A stretch of DNA of 12,073 bases from Loki-b32 sp048941605 (GCA_048941605.1 JBHLNL010000111.1:1-12073), one strand, 5' to 3'. Shown: positions 1-7,114, numbered from the stretch's first letter. The notes: a model not told the origin generated them from the letters alone. Translations and numbers: made by a program.

Positions 1-818
1 ATTTGATTTATATGTACTGTCCAAAGATGAGATTGATCATAAGCAGGATAAATTAACCATCTATTTGAGCTATCCATATATGAAGCTGCTGTTGTTTGTT
101 CATTTCCAAAAAAAATATATTTTCCATTGAGTGCATACGCAAAGGGAATAAATTCAAGAGCATATTCTGTATTTTGTAATCCCCATCCAAATTCAGATTT
201 TGGTAATTTTAGATAATTAAAATCTCTGAATTTTCCAGTTTCGTGAGTAAGAATGTGTAGATCTTTTGCAAATTCTTTTTTAAACTCTTTAGCTAAATTC
301 TTTTTATGCTTTTCTTCATATGTTAAGCTTTGTTCTACGACATATATGATTTCTGGCTCTAAGTTAATCTCTTTTGCCACAGCATAAGTTAAAAGGCTAT
401 CCTTCCCAAAACTCATTCCTATTAAAGCTTTATATGCATTCTCCACAGGTTTCTCAGAAGGAACTACAATTGCTGGATTGGCAAATTGAAATTCAGTATT
501 TAAAAATTGATAAACAATAGCATCGGTGTTAAGACCATCAACTTCTGTACAAGAAGGAATATCCCTTAAAAAATTTTGAATAAAATATGGTTCTAATAGG
601 GGTCTTCCTGAATAATAAATAATTTTGTTTGCGTTGTAAATCAAGGGTAAATGCATCGTTGTTGCTAGACTCAAATTATCTTTTAACGCCTCACAAGTTT
701 GATTAGGAGTTAAATCCCATATTTTCTCTTCATAAATAATAGGATACTGAACTCCTTGAAACTCAATCTGAATCCCACTGTTAGTAGTACTAGAATAAAT
801 TTCTAAAATATTATTCAA
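1..818 (-). CDS. PP-loop (HUP superfamily) ATPase-like protein, MurL-like; 3' end beyond window
   Basis: The reading frame is open from 818 down to the window edge, giving 272 codons and no stop, so the C-terminus is missing. Seen: an SFGKDS motif at residues 136-141 after a beta strand (ALIGM), the PP-loop pyrophosphate-binding signature usually written SGGKDS. Farther on come a GNE motif and a DQS motif (about residues 235-260). Known: PP-loop enzymes adenylate a substrate carboxylate, amide or base using ATP. The SGGKDS, NE and QYS-like spacing recalls MurL, which adenylates and epimerises a muramyl dipeptide, but this is from memory and archaea lack that substrate. Start: TTG at 818 is the only standard start before an in-frame TGA. 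ATG at 656 (residue 55) would discard a normal-looking N-terminal domain. A TATA-like ATTAAATT at 839-846 suits a leaderless TTG start. The gene is divergent from the PEBP gene. The superfamily call is firm; the substrate is unknown. Confidence 0.72.
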   Translation of the reverse strand, partial: MNNILEIYSSTTNSGIQIEFQGVQYPIIYEEKIWDLTPNQTCEALKDNLSLATTMHLPLIYNANKIIYYSGRPLLEPYFIQNFLRDIPSCTEVDGLNTDAIVYQFLNTEFQFANPAIVVPSEKPVENAYKALIGMSFGKDSLLTYAVAKEINLEPEIIYVVEQSLTYEEKHKKNLAKEFKKEFAKDLHILTHETGKFRDFNYLKLPKSEFGWGLQNTEYALEFIPFAYALNGKYIFFGNEQTTAASYMDSSNRWLIYPAYDQSHLWTVHINQ

Positions 819-838
819 TTTTATAGTTCTTTTTCACT

Positions 839-846
839 AATTTAAT
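839..846 (-). promoter_or_regulatory. TATA-like box for the PP-loop gene
   Basis: ATTAAATT on the minus strand is centred about 25 bases before the TTG at 818. This is the spacing expected if transcription begins at or next to the start codon. No ribosome binding site is visible. AT-rich surroundings make chance matches easy. Confidence 0.3.
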
Positions 847-999
847 TCTTAAATGATCCATATGATTGATATAAATAAAATACTTATGTAAAATCAGAAT
901 TGAAAGATGTTATAGTCAGCCCTAAATGGTAATCTTTAAAGAATTTTAATTGATCAATACTTGTTTTTTGTTCTAAATAACTATAATAGAAACAAATAA

Positions 1000-1006
1000 T
1001 TAAATA
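1000..1006 (+). promoter_or_regulatory. TATA box for the PEBP gene, leaderless
   Basis: TTAAATA is centred 27 bases before the ATG at 1030, preceded by an A-rich stretch that could serve as a BRE. There is no GGTG-type ribosome binding site before the ATG, so a leaderless transcript is the simplest reading. Confidence 0.5.
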
Positions 1007-1029
1007 CGAAATTCTTACTAATTATCCTT

Positions 1030-1464
1030 ATGAAATTATCAAGTAATGATTTTAAGCATAATAAATTATTAGATAGTAAATTTTCATTAAGGGGTGGGAA
1101 TAAATCACCCCATCTAAAATGGGAGAAAGTTCCTTCGAATGTTAAAAGTTTTGCCGTTTCATGCAATGATCCAGATGCTCCTGCTGGTGATTGGATCCAT
1201 TGGCTTGTTGTGAATATCCCGCAAAAAGCAAGTGAACTGCCTCAAGGAGGCCCAATAACAGGTGATCAACTACAGAATGATTTTGGAAAAACGGGTTATG
1301 GTGGCCCAGCACCTCCGAGTGGCACACACAGATATATATTTAAAGTTTATGCATTGGATGTCGAAAAATTGAAAGGTGTGAATAAGAAGAATTTCTATGA
1401 GGAAATGGAAGACCATACTATAGAATCAGCAGAAATAATTGGGTTATATAAAAGTAAAAAATAG
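1030..1464 (+). CDS. YbhB/YbcL-family (PEBP, Raf kinase inhibitor-like) protein
   Basis: A 144-residue protein covering the whole phosphatidylethanolamine-binding-protein fold, slightly shorter than bacterial YbhB. Seen: SPHLKW at 26-31, DPDAP at 47-51, the W55/H57 pair in DWIHWLV, and GGPAPPSGTHRY at 91-102. Together these line the conserved anion or ligand pocket of the family. There is no signal peptide, so it should be cytoplasmic. Known: the biochemical role of bacterial and archaeal members is not settled; eukaryotic members bind lipids and kinases. The gene stands alone, divergent from the PP-loop gene, and is followed by a run of eight T residues (1480-1487). The ATG at 1030 is supported by the TATA box at -27. 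The family call is very secure; the physiological role is not known. Confidence 0.93.
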   Translation: MKLSSNDFKHNKLLDSKFSLRGGNKSPHLKWEKVPSNVKSFAVSCNDPDAPAGDWIHWLVVNIPQKASELPQGGPITGDQLQNDFGKTGYGGPAPPSGTHRYIFKVYALDVEKLKGVNKKNFYEEMEDHTIESAEIIGLYKSKK

Positions 1465-1479
1465 GAATTAATTACAAAA

Positions 1480-1487
1480 TTTTTTTT
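1480..1487 (+). terminator. T-run terminator after the PEBP gene
   Basis: Eight consecutive T residues lie 15 bases after the stop codon. Archaeal RNA polymerase stops at such runs without needing a hairpin, and none is seen. Confidence 0.4.
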
Positions 1488-1642
1488 AATTCTACTTTGC
1501 ATAATTTTATTTTAAAACAGAAATTGAATATTTAACTAATGTAACAACTTTTCTAATAACACTTTTTATAAAATAAATGAGTAAAGATTATAAACTCATA
1601 AATATTCTCTAACCTCATCTAATAACATGAGAGTGAAATTAA

Positions 1643-2311
1643 ATGGAAACCATAAATAAATTTGAAATTATGGCTCAAGAAAACTTAAGAATCGCTAAGC
1701 AAGAAAAAGCATTAGCTAAAGAGTCGAAAATGGTAGGAAAAACTGAATTAAAAAGAGCAAAGGCACGAGAATTACTTGTAGTTAAAGAATTAGAACTTAC
1801 AAAAATAAAACGGGCATGGGCTGAAAAAAAAATTAATCTTGTAATTGATAAACGCAATCTTAAGAAGAAAGGATATATAGAGATACAAGAAAATGACCTA
1901 AAAAGTGAAGAAAAAACAGCATTATTTAATCAAAAAATAGCGATAATTCAAGAAGAAATTGCCCAATTACATAGTGATATTGCGTTTTTGGAAAGGAAAA
2001 TAGCAAAAAAATTAATAAGTCTTGTCGATGACAAATTGCACGCGGTAAAAGAGAGAGAAAAGCTAGCAAAGATACAAGAAACTTATGTCAAAGATTTAAA
2101 AGCGAAAGTTCCTGAATCCAATCTTACACAAGATATAACAATGATAAAAAATCAAGAAAAGGCCTTAAATAAAGCTAGAAATACGATTGTAGACGAAGAA
2201 ACTGAGATTAATAATAAACAAAATGAATTAGCTAATCTAAAGAAAGAACTTTCCTTGAAACTGTCTGAAAGAGAAAAAATTAGACCTGGTCAAAATGATA
2301 TTGATTCTTAA
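1643..2311 (+). CDS. Charged coiled-coil protein of unknown function
   Basis: 222 residues, no cysteine, very rich in Lys, Glu, Gln and Ile/Leu. It is almost wholly helical: a long helix-forming stretch from about residue 10 to 155, broken only near G32 and G77; a break at residues 155-159 around P157; then a second coiled-coil segment to about 212. There is no membrane segment and no signal peptide. Residues 10-60 are particularly basic, with many K and R. Length and long-helix layout resemble PspA/Vipp1/ESCRT-III-type proteins, but any charged coiled coil would look similar and I see no diagnostic motif. Start: ATG at 1643 follows GAGTGA (1631-1636) at good spacing; ATG at 1670 (residue 10) is a weaker choice. 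A TATA-like TTATAAA lies at 1588-1594. A small two-helix membrane protein follows 76 bases downstream. That it is a real gene is likely; the function is unknown. Confidence 0.8.
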   Translation: METINKFEIMAQENLRIAKQEKALAKESKMVGKTELKRAKARELLVVKELELTKIKRAWAEKKINLVIDKRNLKKKGYIEIQENDLKSEEKTALFNQKIAIIQEEIAQLHSDIAFLERKIAKKLISLVDDKLHAVKEREKLAKIQETYVKDLKAKVPESNLTQDITMIKNQEKALNKARNTIVDEETEINNKQNELANLKKELSLKLSEREKIRPGQNDIDS

Positions 2312-2374
2312 TGAATAAACAGGAATAATAAAATATTTTTTCTAAAGAGTTAAAATAAAAAAATTATAGGAATT

Positions 2375-2378
2375 GGTG
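2375..2378 (+). promoter_or_regulatory. Ribosome binding site fixing the start at 2388
   Basis: GGTG lies nine bases before ATG 2388. It favours that ATG over the in-frame TTG at 2373 and GTG at 2376, which overlap the site itself. Confidence 0.5.
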
Positions 2379-2387
2379 TATAAGATC

Positions 2388-2597
2388 ATGAGTCTTGAAA
2401 AAGGGAAAGATATTTCATGGGGATTTAAAATAGTATTAATTATTGCTGTTTTGGTTGTTGTAATTATAATTGGGTTATTGTTAAATTTCTCAATTTCTTA
2501 TTTCATTGGATTAGCAATTGGGATAGTAGCAGCCATAATAATACTGTTAATAATTTTCAAAATGCCAAAAATTTATGTCAGAGTAAGTAAATACTAA
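2388..2597 (+). CDS. Small membrane protein with two transmembrane helices
   Basis: 69 residues from ATG 2388. A short charged head (MSLEKGKD) is followed by two hydrophobic stretches, about residues 13-35 and 37-59, separated by a minimal turn around NFSIS. The short tail is basic (KMPKIYVRVSKY). This predicts a helical hairpin in the cytoplasmic membrane with both ends on the same side, probably inside by the positive-inside rule. I recognise no family. Its neighbour upstream is the 222-residue coiled-coil protein. The 76-base gap contains a TATA-like TTAAAATA (2350-2357), so the two could be co-transcribed or separate. A T-run (2622-2629) follows. The clear ribosome binding site and clean hydrophobic pattern make it a credible gene. 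Confidence 0.7.
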   Translation: MSLEKGKDISWGFKIVLIIAVLVVVIIIGLLLNFSISYFIGLAIGIVAAIIILLIIFKMPKIYVRVSKY

Positions 2598-2621
2598 TTT
2601 TTTCAAAATAAACTATATTTC

Positions 2622-2629
2622 TTTTTTTT
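2622..2629 (+). terminator. T-run terminator after the small membrane protein gene
   Basis: Eight T residues within a pyrimidine-rich stretch (2618-2637), 25 bases after the stop. It precedes about 200 bases of AT-rich non-coding sequence in which I see no RNA gene or strong hairpin. Confidence 0.4.
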
Positions 2630-2809
2630 ATTTCCTCTTAATTTTAACAATGAAATTTTACTAATTTATAATTAGAATTAAATGATTGTATGTAGTAAAA
2701 AATGCATTAATTCTAAGATACTTATACAAAATATTTCTTAGTTCATCATAATTGTCTATAGATTGACATTTTTACATTATTAAAAAGTAATTAAATAATT
2801 GAGTATTTC

Positions 2810-2827
2810 AATTAATATCATAAATAC
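2810..2827 (+). promoter_or_regulatory. TATA-like region for the adenosyltransferase gene
   Basis: Two overlapping TATA-like words, ATTAATAT (2811-2818) and CATAAATA (2819-2826), lie 15-30 bases before ATG 2841. No ribosome binding site is seen, so a leaderless or very short-leader transcript is likely. Which word is used cannot be told. Confidence 0.3.
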
Positions 2828-2840
2828 AATTTAAAGAACA

Positions 2841-3377
2841 ATGTCTAGAAAGAGATTGAAGCAGGGCTTAGTTCAAGTTTATTTTGGGCGTGGGAAAGGC
2901 AAAACCACAGCAGCAATAGGACAAGCAATCCGGGCAATTGGTCATGGTTTCAAGGTTTATATGATTCAATTTATGAAAGGTAACTATAAATACGGAGAAA
3001 TTGAAGCTATTAAAAAAATACCTAATTTTGAATTAAAGCAATTTGGTAGTACTGAGCTTATAGCTGAACCAAATGAATTTGACCTAGAGGAAGGCAAGAA
3101 GGCATTAAAACATGCAAAGGAAATTATTTTGAGCGATGAGTATGATATTGTAATTCTTGATGAAGTTGGAGTTGCTATTTCAATGAATGTTATACCTGTT
3201 GAACCTGTATTAGAACTCATACAACAAAAACCTAAAACTGTTGAACTGATTCTAACAGGGGGGCCACAGATGCATCCAAAGATAAAAGAGGTAGCAGATC
3301 TAGTAACTGAGATGAGAATGATTAAACATTATTATTCCTCAGAAGGAATTACTGCTCGTTATGGCATAGAATATTAA
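2841..3377 (+). CDS. cobO: Cob(I)alamin / corrinoid adenosyltransferase, CobO (BtuR) type
   Basis: 178 residues, the usual family length. The enzyme transfers the adenosyl group of ATP to reduced corrinoid to make the coenzyme B12 form needed by mutases and class II ribonucleotide reductase; it acts in the cytoplasm. Seen: a CobO-type P-loop GRGKGKTTAA at 16-25, IQFMKG near 43-48, a Walker B-like DIVILDEV near 101-108, and the family's C-terminal ADLVTEMR...KHYY plus EGITARYGIEY. The usual LTGR turn reads LTGG here, a small departure that should be compared with other archaeal copies. No other cobalamin gene lies in the window, and I see no cobalamin riboswitch upstream. It is flanked by non-coding DNA on both sides, so it is probably transcribed alone. 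The family assignment is secure. Confidence 0.92.
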   Translation: MSRKRLKQGLVQVYFGRGKGKTTAAIGQAIRAIGHGFKVYMIQFMKGNYKYGEIEAIKKIPNFELKQFGSTELIAEPNEFDLEEGKKALKHAKEIILSDEYDIVILDEVGVAISMNVIPVEPVLELIQQKPKTVELILTGGPQMHPKIKEVADLVTEMRMIKHYYSSEGITARYGIEY

Positions 3378-3516
3378 AATATTCAATTTTCTACTTTAAT
3401 TATCAAATATGTAAATTTGGCTAAAAAGTAAGCCACTTTAAGAATTAGAAACCCAATTAATAAAACTAATATGATTAGCATTATTTTTCATAAATACTCT
3501 AATAGCCTATAATTGT

Positions 3517-3524
3517 AATAAAAT
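3517..3524 (+). promoter_or_regulatory. TATA-like box for the DUF3795 gene
   Basis: TAATAAAA is centred about 30 bases before ATG 3551, in an AT-rich stretch with no ribosome binding site. Possible promoter for the DUF3795-MFS pair. Confidence 0.27.
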
Positions 3525-3550
3525 CATCAATACTAAAAAGAAGCTTTAAT

Positions 3551-3922
3551 ATGAAAGAACAAAGCAATGAGATATCAAATCAAATAATTGGAGCTTGTGG
3601 GTTAATTTGTAGCAATTGTAAGATTTATAACGCTCCAAATAATCTCAAAATTGCTGAAGAATTAGTAGAACATTTTCAAGGGAAATGGGAGGATGTTAGG
3701 CCACAAGACTTTCATTGTGGAGGGTGTTGGAGTGATATAAATGAGCTTTGGAGTCCAGATTGTTGGATCCGTAAATGTTGTGTAAATGATAAAAATTATA
3801 GATATTGTTGCGAATGCTCTGAATTTCCATGCCTAAAACTCGATGAATGGGCAAAAAAAGATAAAGGATATGAAGAAGCCTTAGAAAGACTTAAAGAAAT
3901 GAAAAAAAATCATGGATTATAA
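3551..3922 (+). CDS. DUF3795 cysteine-rich protein
   Basis: 123 residues with twelve cysteines at 16, 20, 23, 56, 59, 71, 76, 77, 86, 87, 89 and 94. The arrangement is that of DUF3795: CGLICSNC at the N-terminus, CGGC in the middle, CWIRKCC, then CCECSEFPC, followed by a charged helix (LDEWAKK...ERLKEMKK). The spacing suggests metal binding (zinc or an iron-sulphur cluster), but this is inferred from the cysteines and not established for the family, whose function is unknown. There is no signal peptide, so it is cytoplasmic. The MFS transporter starts 30 bases after its stop, so the two are probably co-transcribed. The family assignment is confident; the role is open. Confidence 0.88.
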   Translation: MKEQSNEISNQIIGACGLICSNCKIYNAPNNLKIAEELVEHFQGKWEDVRPQDFHCGGCWSDINELWSPDCWIRKCCVNDKNYRYCCECSEFPCLKLDEWAKKDKGYEEALERLKEMKKNHGL

Positions 3923-3952
3923 TAAGATGTAACTTGAAAAAAGGGTAAAGGT

Positions 3953-5176
3953 ATGGAAAATTCGTTAAGTTCCAACAAAGTCAAACGTAAAAATTTAGGA
4001 GCTTTATTTTTTACCAAATTAATTCATGGATTTGGTACAGGTATGTTTGCGGTAATCTATCAACCTTATTTAAATACACTTACAAATTCAATAGTATTAA
4101 CAGGCTTGTTTATTACAATTGGAACTATATTTCAATTTATACCTATGCCTTTAATAGGGAAATTATCCGATAAATTTAACCGTAAATATTTGCTTATTTC
4201 AAGTATTCCAATTTATATCGTAGGACTTCTGCTTTTAATATCAGCGAATCCAAGTAATTTATATTTTGCACTTTTCGGAATAATTTTTTATTTTTTAGGC
4301 TTTATAATAAACAATCTTAACGCTCAATTTTTAATCGCTGAAAATAGTAATAAATCTAAAGGTAAAGTATTTGGATTTATGTTTTTTTCCTATTTCGGTG
4401 GAACTATAGCGGGAAATATCTTCATAATTCTTGGAAAAGGATTTGATTCTAGATTTTACATGACATTTTTTATTTTCCTATTAATTATTGAAGAATTATT
4501 CTTCATATTTTTTATTTCTGTCGAAAAACAATCCAATTCAAACCAAAAAATTCAGAAAAATAATATTAATACGGAAAAAGAGAATATGTGGGTAAAGATT
4601 TTTAAAATTAAAACATTAAGAATGATATTAATCTTTTTTACATTAGATATATTTGTCTATGGTATTTCACTTTCAATTTACTCTGGAGGATTGAATGCCT
4701 ATTATCAACTTACTCCTGATAATATTGCTTTTGTATCCTTATGGTTTAATATTGGGAATGTAGTTTTTCAAATCCCTGCTGGACACATCACAGACAAAAT
4801 TGGTAACAAAAAAGCGTTAATCTTGAGTCAATTCTTCGGGTTTGGCTTTTTTTTAATAAATATAATATCAATTATCCTCTGGATGAATTTTATTAGACAT
4901 ACATTAGTGATAATATTAAGTGTTGGTTATTTTTTATTCTCTTTATCTGTTTGTACATTTATTCCCGCTGAGCAAATCATCCTAACTAACTTAGGAGAAA
5001 ATCAGAAAGCAGAGTCTTATGGCATAGTTTCATTTTTTAGAGGGATTGGATTGATTCCTACTGGAATATTTGGAGGGTTAATGGTGGAAAATATTCATTA
5101 TATTGCACCATTTATTTTTAGTGTCGTAGGACTTTTTTTTGAGTTATTATTTCTTGTAAAATATTTTCAAGATTAA
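3953..5176 (+). CDS. Major facilitator superfamily transporter
   Basis: 407 residues with about twelve hydrophobic helices in two six-helix halves, split by a polar cytoplasmic loop at about residues 190-215. Seen: the MFS loop 2-3 signature GKLSDKFNRK at 69-78 and its counterpart GHITDKIGNKK at 278-288 in the second half. Both carry the conserved Asp and basic residues of the family's gating loop. It sits in the cytoplasmic membrane and most likely works as an ion-coupled exporter or uptake carrier; nothing in the sequence fixes the substrate. It starts 30 bases after the DUF3795 gene, with AGGG (3942-3945) and AAAGGT just before the ATG as possible ribosome binding sites. Length and helix count show a complete protein. 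Drug-efflux or sugar-carrier labels would be guesses. Confidence 0.9.
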   Translation: MENSLSSNKVKRKNLGALFFTKLIHGFGTGMFAVIYQPYLNTLTNSIVLTGLFITIGTIFQFIPMPLIGKLSDKFNRKYLLISSIPIYIVGLLLLISANPSNLYFALFGIIFYFLGFIINNLNAQFLIAENSNKSKGKVFGFMFFSYFGGTIAGNIFIILGKGFDSRFYMTFFIFLLIIEELFFIFFISVEKQSNSNQKIQKNNINTEKENMWVKIFKIKTLRMILIFFTLDIFVYGISLSIYSGGLNAYYQLTPDNIAFVSLWFNIGNVVFQIPAGHITDKIGNKKALILSQFFGFGFFLINIISIILWMNFIRHTLVIILSVGYFLFSLSVCTFIPAEQIILTNLGENQKAESYGIVSFFRGIGLIPTGIFGGLMVENIHYIAPFIFSVVGLFFELLFLVKYFQD

Positions 5177-5277
5177 ATGGTAGCAGTTTGATAAAATGAA
5201 AAGAAATATAATTTGCAGATAATTCAATTCCTTAATTTTCAAAATAAAAAAAAATTAAACTAAATTATGGTGAAATT

Positions 5278-6537
5278 ATGGGTAAATTAGCTAGGCAAGT
5301 TGCTATTATTGGAGCCGGAATGAGTAAATTTGGACAAAATTTTCCTAAGAAGCGCAATCCTGACATGTGGGTTGATGCTTGGATTGATGCAGTGAATAGA
5401 GTAGATAATGGTATCGAACCTAAAGATATTGATGCCTGTTATGTTGGGAATTACTCCTCAGATTTATTTAATCATCAAGGACATTTAGGACCCCAAATGG
5501 CAAATCTGGTTGGGTTATCTCCAAAACCAGCAGCGAGATTTGAGGGAGCATGTGCTAGTAGTGGTGTTGCATTTCGCCAAGGTATATTAGCTATTGCTTC
5601 AGGTGTACATGACGTTATTGCTATAAGCGGAGTTGAGTGCATGACAGAAGTGTCTACAACTCTAGTAACTGATACATTAGCAACAGCTTCGGATAATTTA
5701 TTTGAATACCCTGCAGGCGCTACATTCCCGGGGTTATATGCAGCGGTAGCTTCAGCACATTTCCACAAATTTGGTACGACTCATGACGACTTAAAAAGAA
5801 TAGCTATCAAGAATCATGAAAATGGAAGTCAAAATCCATATGCTCAAATGCAACAAACCATAAAGGAGTTAATGTCCAGCAAAATCAAGAAAATGGAAGC
5901 CGAAGGAAGAGGAATTCCAGAATGGAAAGATGAAATGGACTTTCTCAACAGTTCTTCAAATCCTATTATTGCTTCTCCTCTTAGACTATTTGATTGTTCA
6001 TTAGTAACAGATGGAGCGGCTTGTGTATTCTTAGCTGCAAAAGAAGTTGCTAAGAAATTTACAGATACTCCAATTTGGATAACTGGAACTGGACAAGGAA
6101 GTGATGCTCTTTCATTACATGATAGAGGTGAAATTATAGGATTTTTAGCTGCTAGAGAAGCAGCTAGACAAGCTTATAAAATGGCTGGTTTAGGACCAAA
6201 GGATATGCAAATTGCTGAAGTACATGATTGCTTTACAATTGCAGAACTAATAGCACTTGAAGATTTAGGTTTTTATGAAAAAGGTAAAGCTGCTGAGGCA
6301 ATTAAAAATGGAGAAACAGAAAGGGATGGTATAAGACCAATTAATACTTCTGGAGGTTTAAAATCGAAAGGACATCCAGTTGGTGCAACTGGAGCTGCTA
6401 TGGCTGTTGAAATTTTTAAACAGATGCGTGGTATTGCTGAGAGAAACAGACAAGTAAAGTTCGATGTAGAGAAAGCATTAACTCATAATCTAGGAGGATC
6501 TGGAGCCACATGCGTGGTTACAATTTATGAAAAATAG
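5278..6537 (+). CDS. Thiolase family protein (acetyl-CoA C-acetyltransferase, SCP2-like/archaeal type)
   Basis: 419 residues, full length. Thiolases join or split acyl-CoA units through an acyl-cysteine intermediate. Seen: nucleophile C92 in EGACASSG, the HDCF motif at 316-319, GGLKSKGHPVGATG at 359-372 with H366, and NLGGSGATC near the end. HDCF with GGSGAT in place of the C-terminal CGGG marks the SCP2/archaeal subgroup. In that subgroup the HDCF cysteine is thought to replace the usual second catalytic cysteine. Odd: residues about 197-226 form a charged insert (K/E-rich, between the PYAQMQ helix and the NPIIASPLRLFDCS strand) where many archaeal relatives go almost directly from one to the other. 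GGTGA (5269-5273) precedes the ATG by four bases. A DUF35 partner follows after 20 bases. The reaction could be acetoacetyl-CoA synthesis for mevalonate or cleavage in fatty-acid breakdown; the window does not decide. Confidence 0.93.
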   Translation: MGKLARQVAIIGAGMSKFGQNFPKKRNPDMWVDAWIDAVNRVDNGIEPKDIDACYVGNYSSDLFNHQGHLGPQMANLVGLSPKPAARFEGACASSGVAFRQGILAIASGVHDVIAISGVECMTEVSTTLVTDTLATASDNLFEYPAGATFPGLYAAVASAHFHKFGTTHDDLKRIAIKNHENGSQNPYAQMQQTIKELMSSKIKKMEAEGRGIPEWKDEMDFLNSSSNPIIASPLRLFDCSLVTDGAACVFLAAKEVAKKFTDTPIWITGTGQGSDALSLHDRGEIIGFLAAREAARQAYKMAGLGPKDMQIAEVHDCFTIAELIALEDLGFYEKGKAAEAIKNGETERDGIRPINTSGGLKSKGHPVGATGAAMAVEIFKQMRGIAERNRQVKFDVEKALTHNLGGSGATCVVTIYEK

Positions 6538-6557
6538 AATGAAGGTGAAAATTAAAT

Positions 6558-6980
6558 ATGTCTGAAGAAAAAGAAATAACAATTCAAAACTATTTAGAAT
6601 ATATTAACAATAAGAAATTGATGGGTTCTAAATGCAAAAAATGTGGTACCTTTGATGTTCCTCCTCGAAAATTATGTATAAAGTGCAATTCAACTGATAT
6701 AGAATGGGTTGAGATGTCAGGAAAAGGTAAAATTGCTGCATTTTCTTGCATTGGGGTGGGAGCAACATTTATGGTTAGTAAAGGTTATTCAATGAAAAAA
6801 CCTTACTGTTTTTCTGTTATTGAATTAGATGAAGGACCAATGATTTCAGGACAGTTGGTTGGTGTTGATGAGACTAAACCTGATGATATAAAAATAAATA
6901 CTTCAGTAAAAGCTATATTCTTAGAAACAGAATTGCAAGGAGGAGAAACTAGGGTAGATCTTGGCTTCGAGCCAATTTAA
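6558..6980 (+). CDS. DUF35 protein: zinc ribbon plus OB fold, thiolase partner
   Basis: 140 residues. Seen: an N-terminal helix (ITIQNYLEYINNKKL), a rubredoxin-like zinc ribbon with C26-x2-C29 and C40-x2-C43 and the usual PPR between the pairs, then an OB-fold domain from about residue 54 (GKGKIAAFS, ending in GFEPI). This is the complete DUF35 architecture. Known: in archaea such proteins bridge acetoacetyl-CoA thiolase and HMG-CoA synthase, sharing a CoA site so that the intermediate passes between enzymes. Its gene starts 20 bases after the thiolase stop and has its own GGTGA (6544-6548), so the two are one operon and the products probably one complex. No HMG-CoA synthase gene is next door, so the partner set may be the thiolase alone. 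A T-rich tract follows. Confidence 0.93.
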   Translation: MSEEKEITIQNYLEYINNKKLMGSKCKKCGTFDVPPRKLCIKCNSTDIEWVEMSGKGKIAAFSCIGVGATFMVSKGYSMKKPYCFSVIELDEGPMISGQLVGVDETKPDDIKINTSVKAIFLETELQGGETRVDLGFEPI

Positions 6981-6989
6981 AATTTAATA

Positions 6990-7020
6990 ATTATTTATAT
7001 TTTTATTTTTTATTTTATTT
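6990..7020 (+). terminator. T-rich tract ending the thiolase operon
   Basis: Repeated T runs of four to six bases, separated by single or paired A residues, begin about ten bases after the DUF35 stop. This suits archaeal U-tract termination. No hairpin is seen. Confidence 0.4.
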
Positions 7021-7058
7021 AAGTAGTAAAAATATTTCTGCTATTATTTTGATTATTT

Positions 7059-7063
7059 GGTGA
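7059..7063 (+). promoter_or_regulatory. Ribosome binding site pointing to an upstream ATA start
   Basis: GGTGA, identical to the sites before the thiolase and DUF35 genes, lies six bases before the ATA codon at 7070, which is in frame with the M28 gene. From the nearest standard start (TTG 7115) it is 51 bases away, too far to serve it. Confidence 0.5.
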
Positions 7064-7114
7064 AGTTTTATAAAAAAAAGATATCCTATATTAATTTCGT
7101 GTATATTCCTCTCA

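Noticed and set aside
819..1029. Intergenic region searched for tRNA or C/D box RNA
   Set aside because: No tRNA arms, no paired C and D boxes and no GC-rich island; only promoter-like words.
2713..2741. Inverted repeat CTAAGA...TCTTAG upstream of cobO, considered as a riboswitch or operator
   Set aside because: Only six base pairs in AT-rich DNA, and nothing like the conserved cobalamin riboswitch core.
3418..3440. Hairpin TGGCT/AGCCA after cobO, considered as a terminator or small RNA
   Set aside because: Five-base stem with a competing alternative fold (AAGT/ACTT) and no following T-run; not distinguishable from chance.
5267..5290. Seven-codon ORF overlapping the thiolase start
   Set aside because: It arises because the GGTGA site is preceded by AT; it has no ribosome binding site of its own and there is no sign of attenuation.
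5475..5768. 97-codon minus-strand frame inside the thiolase gene
   Set aside because: It is opposite conserved thiolase motifs, with no ribosome binding site or recognisable product.
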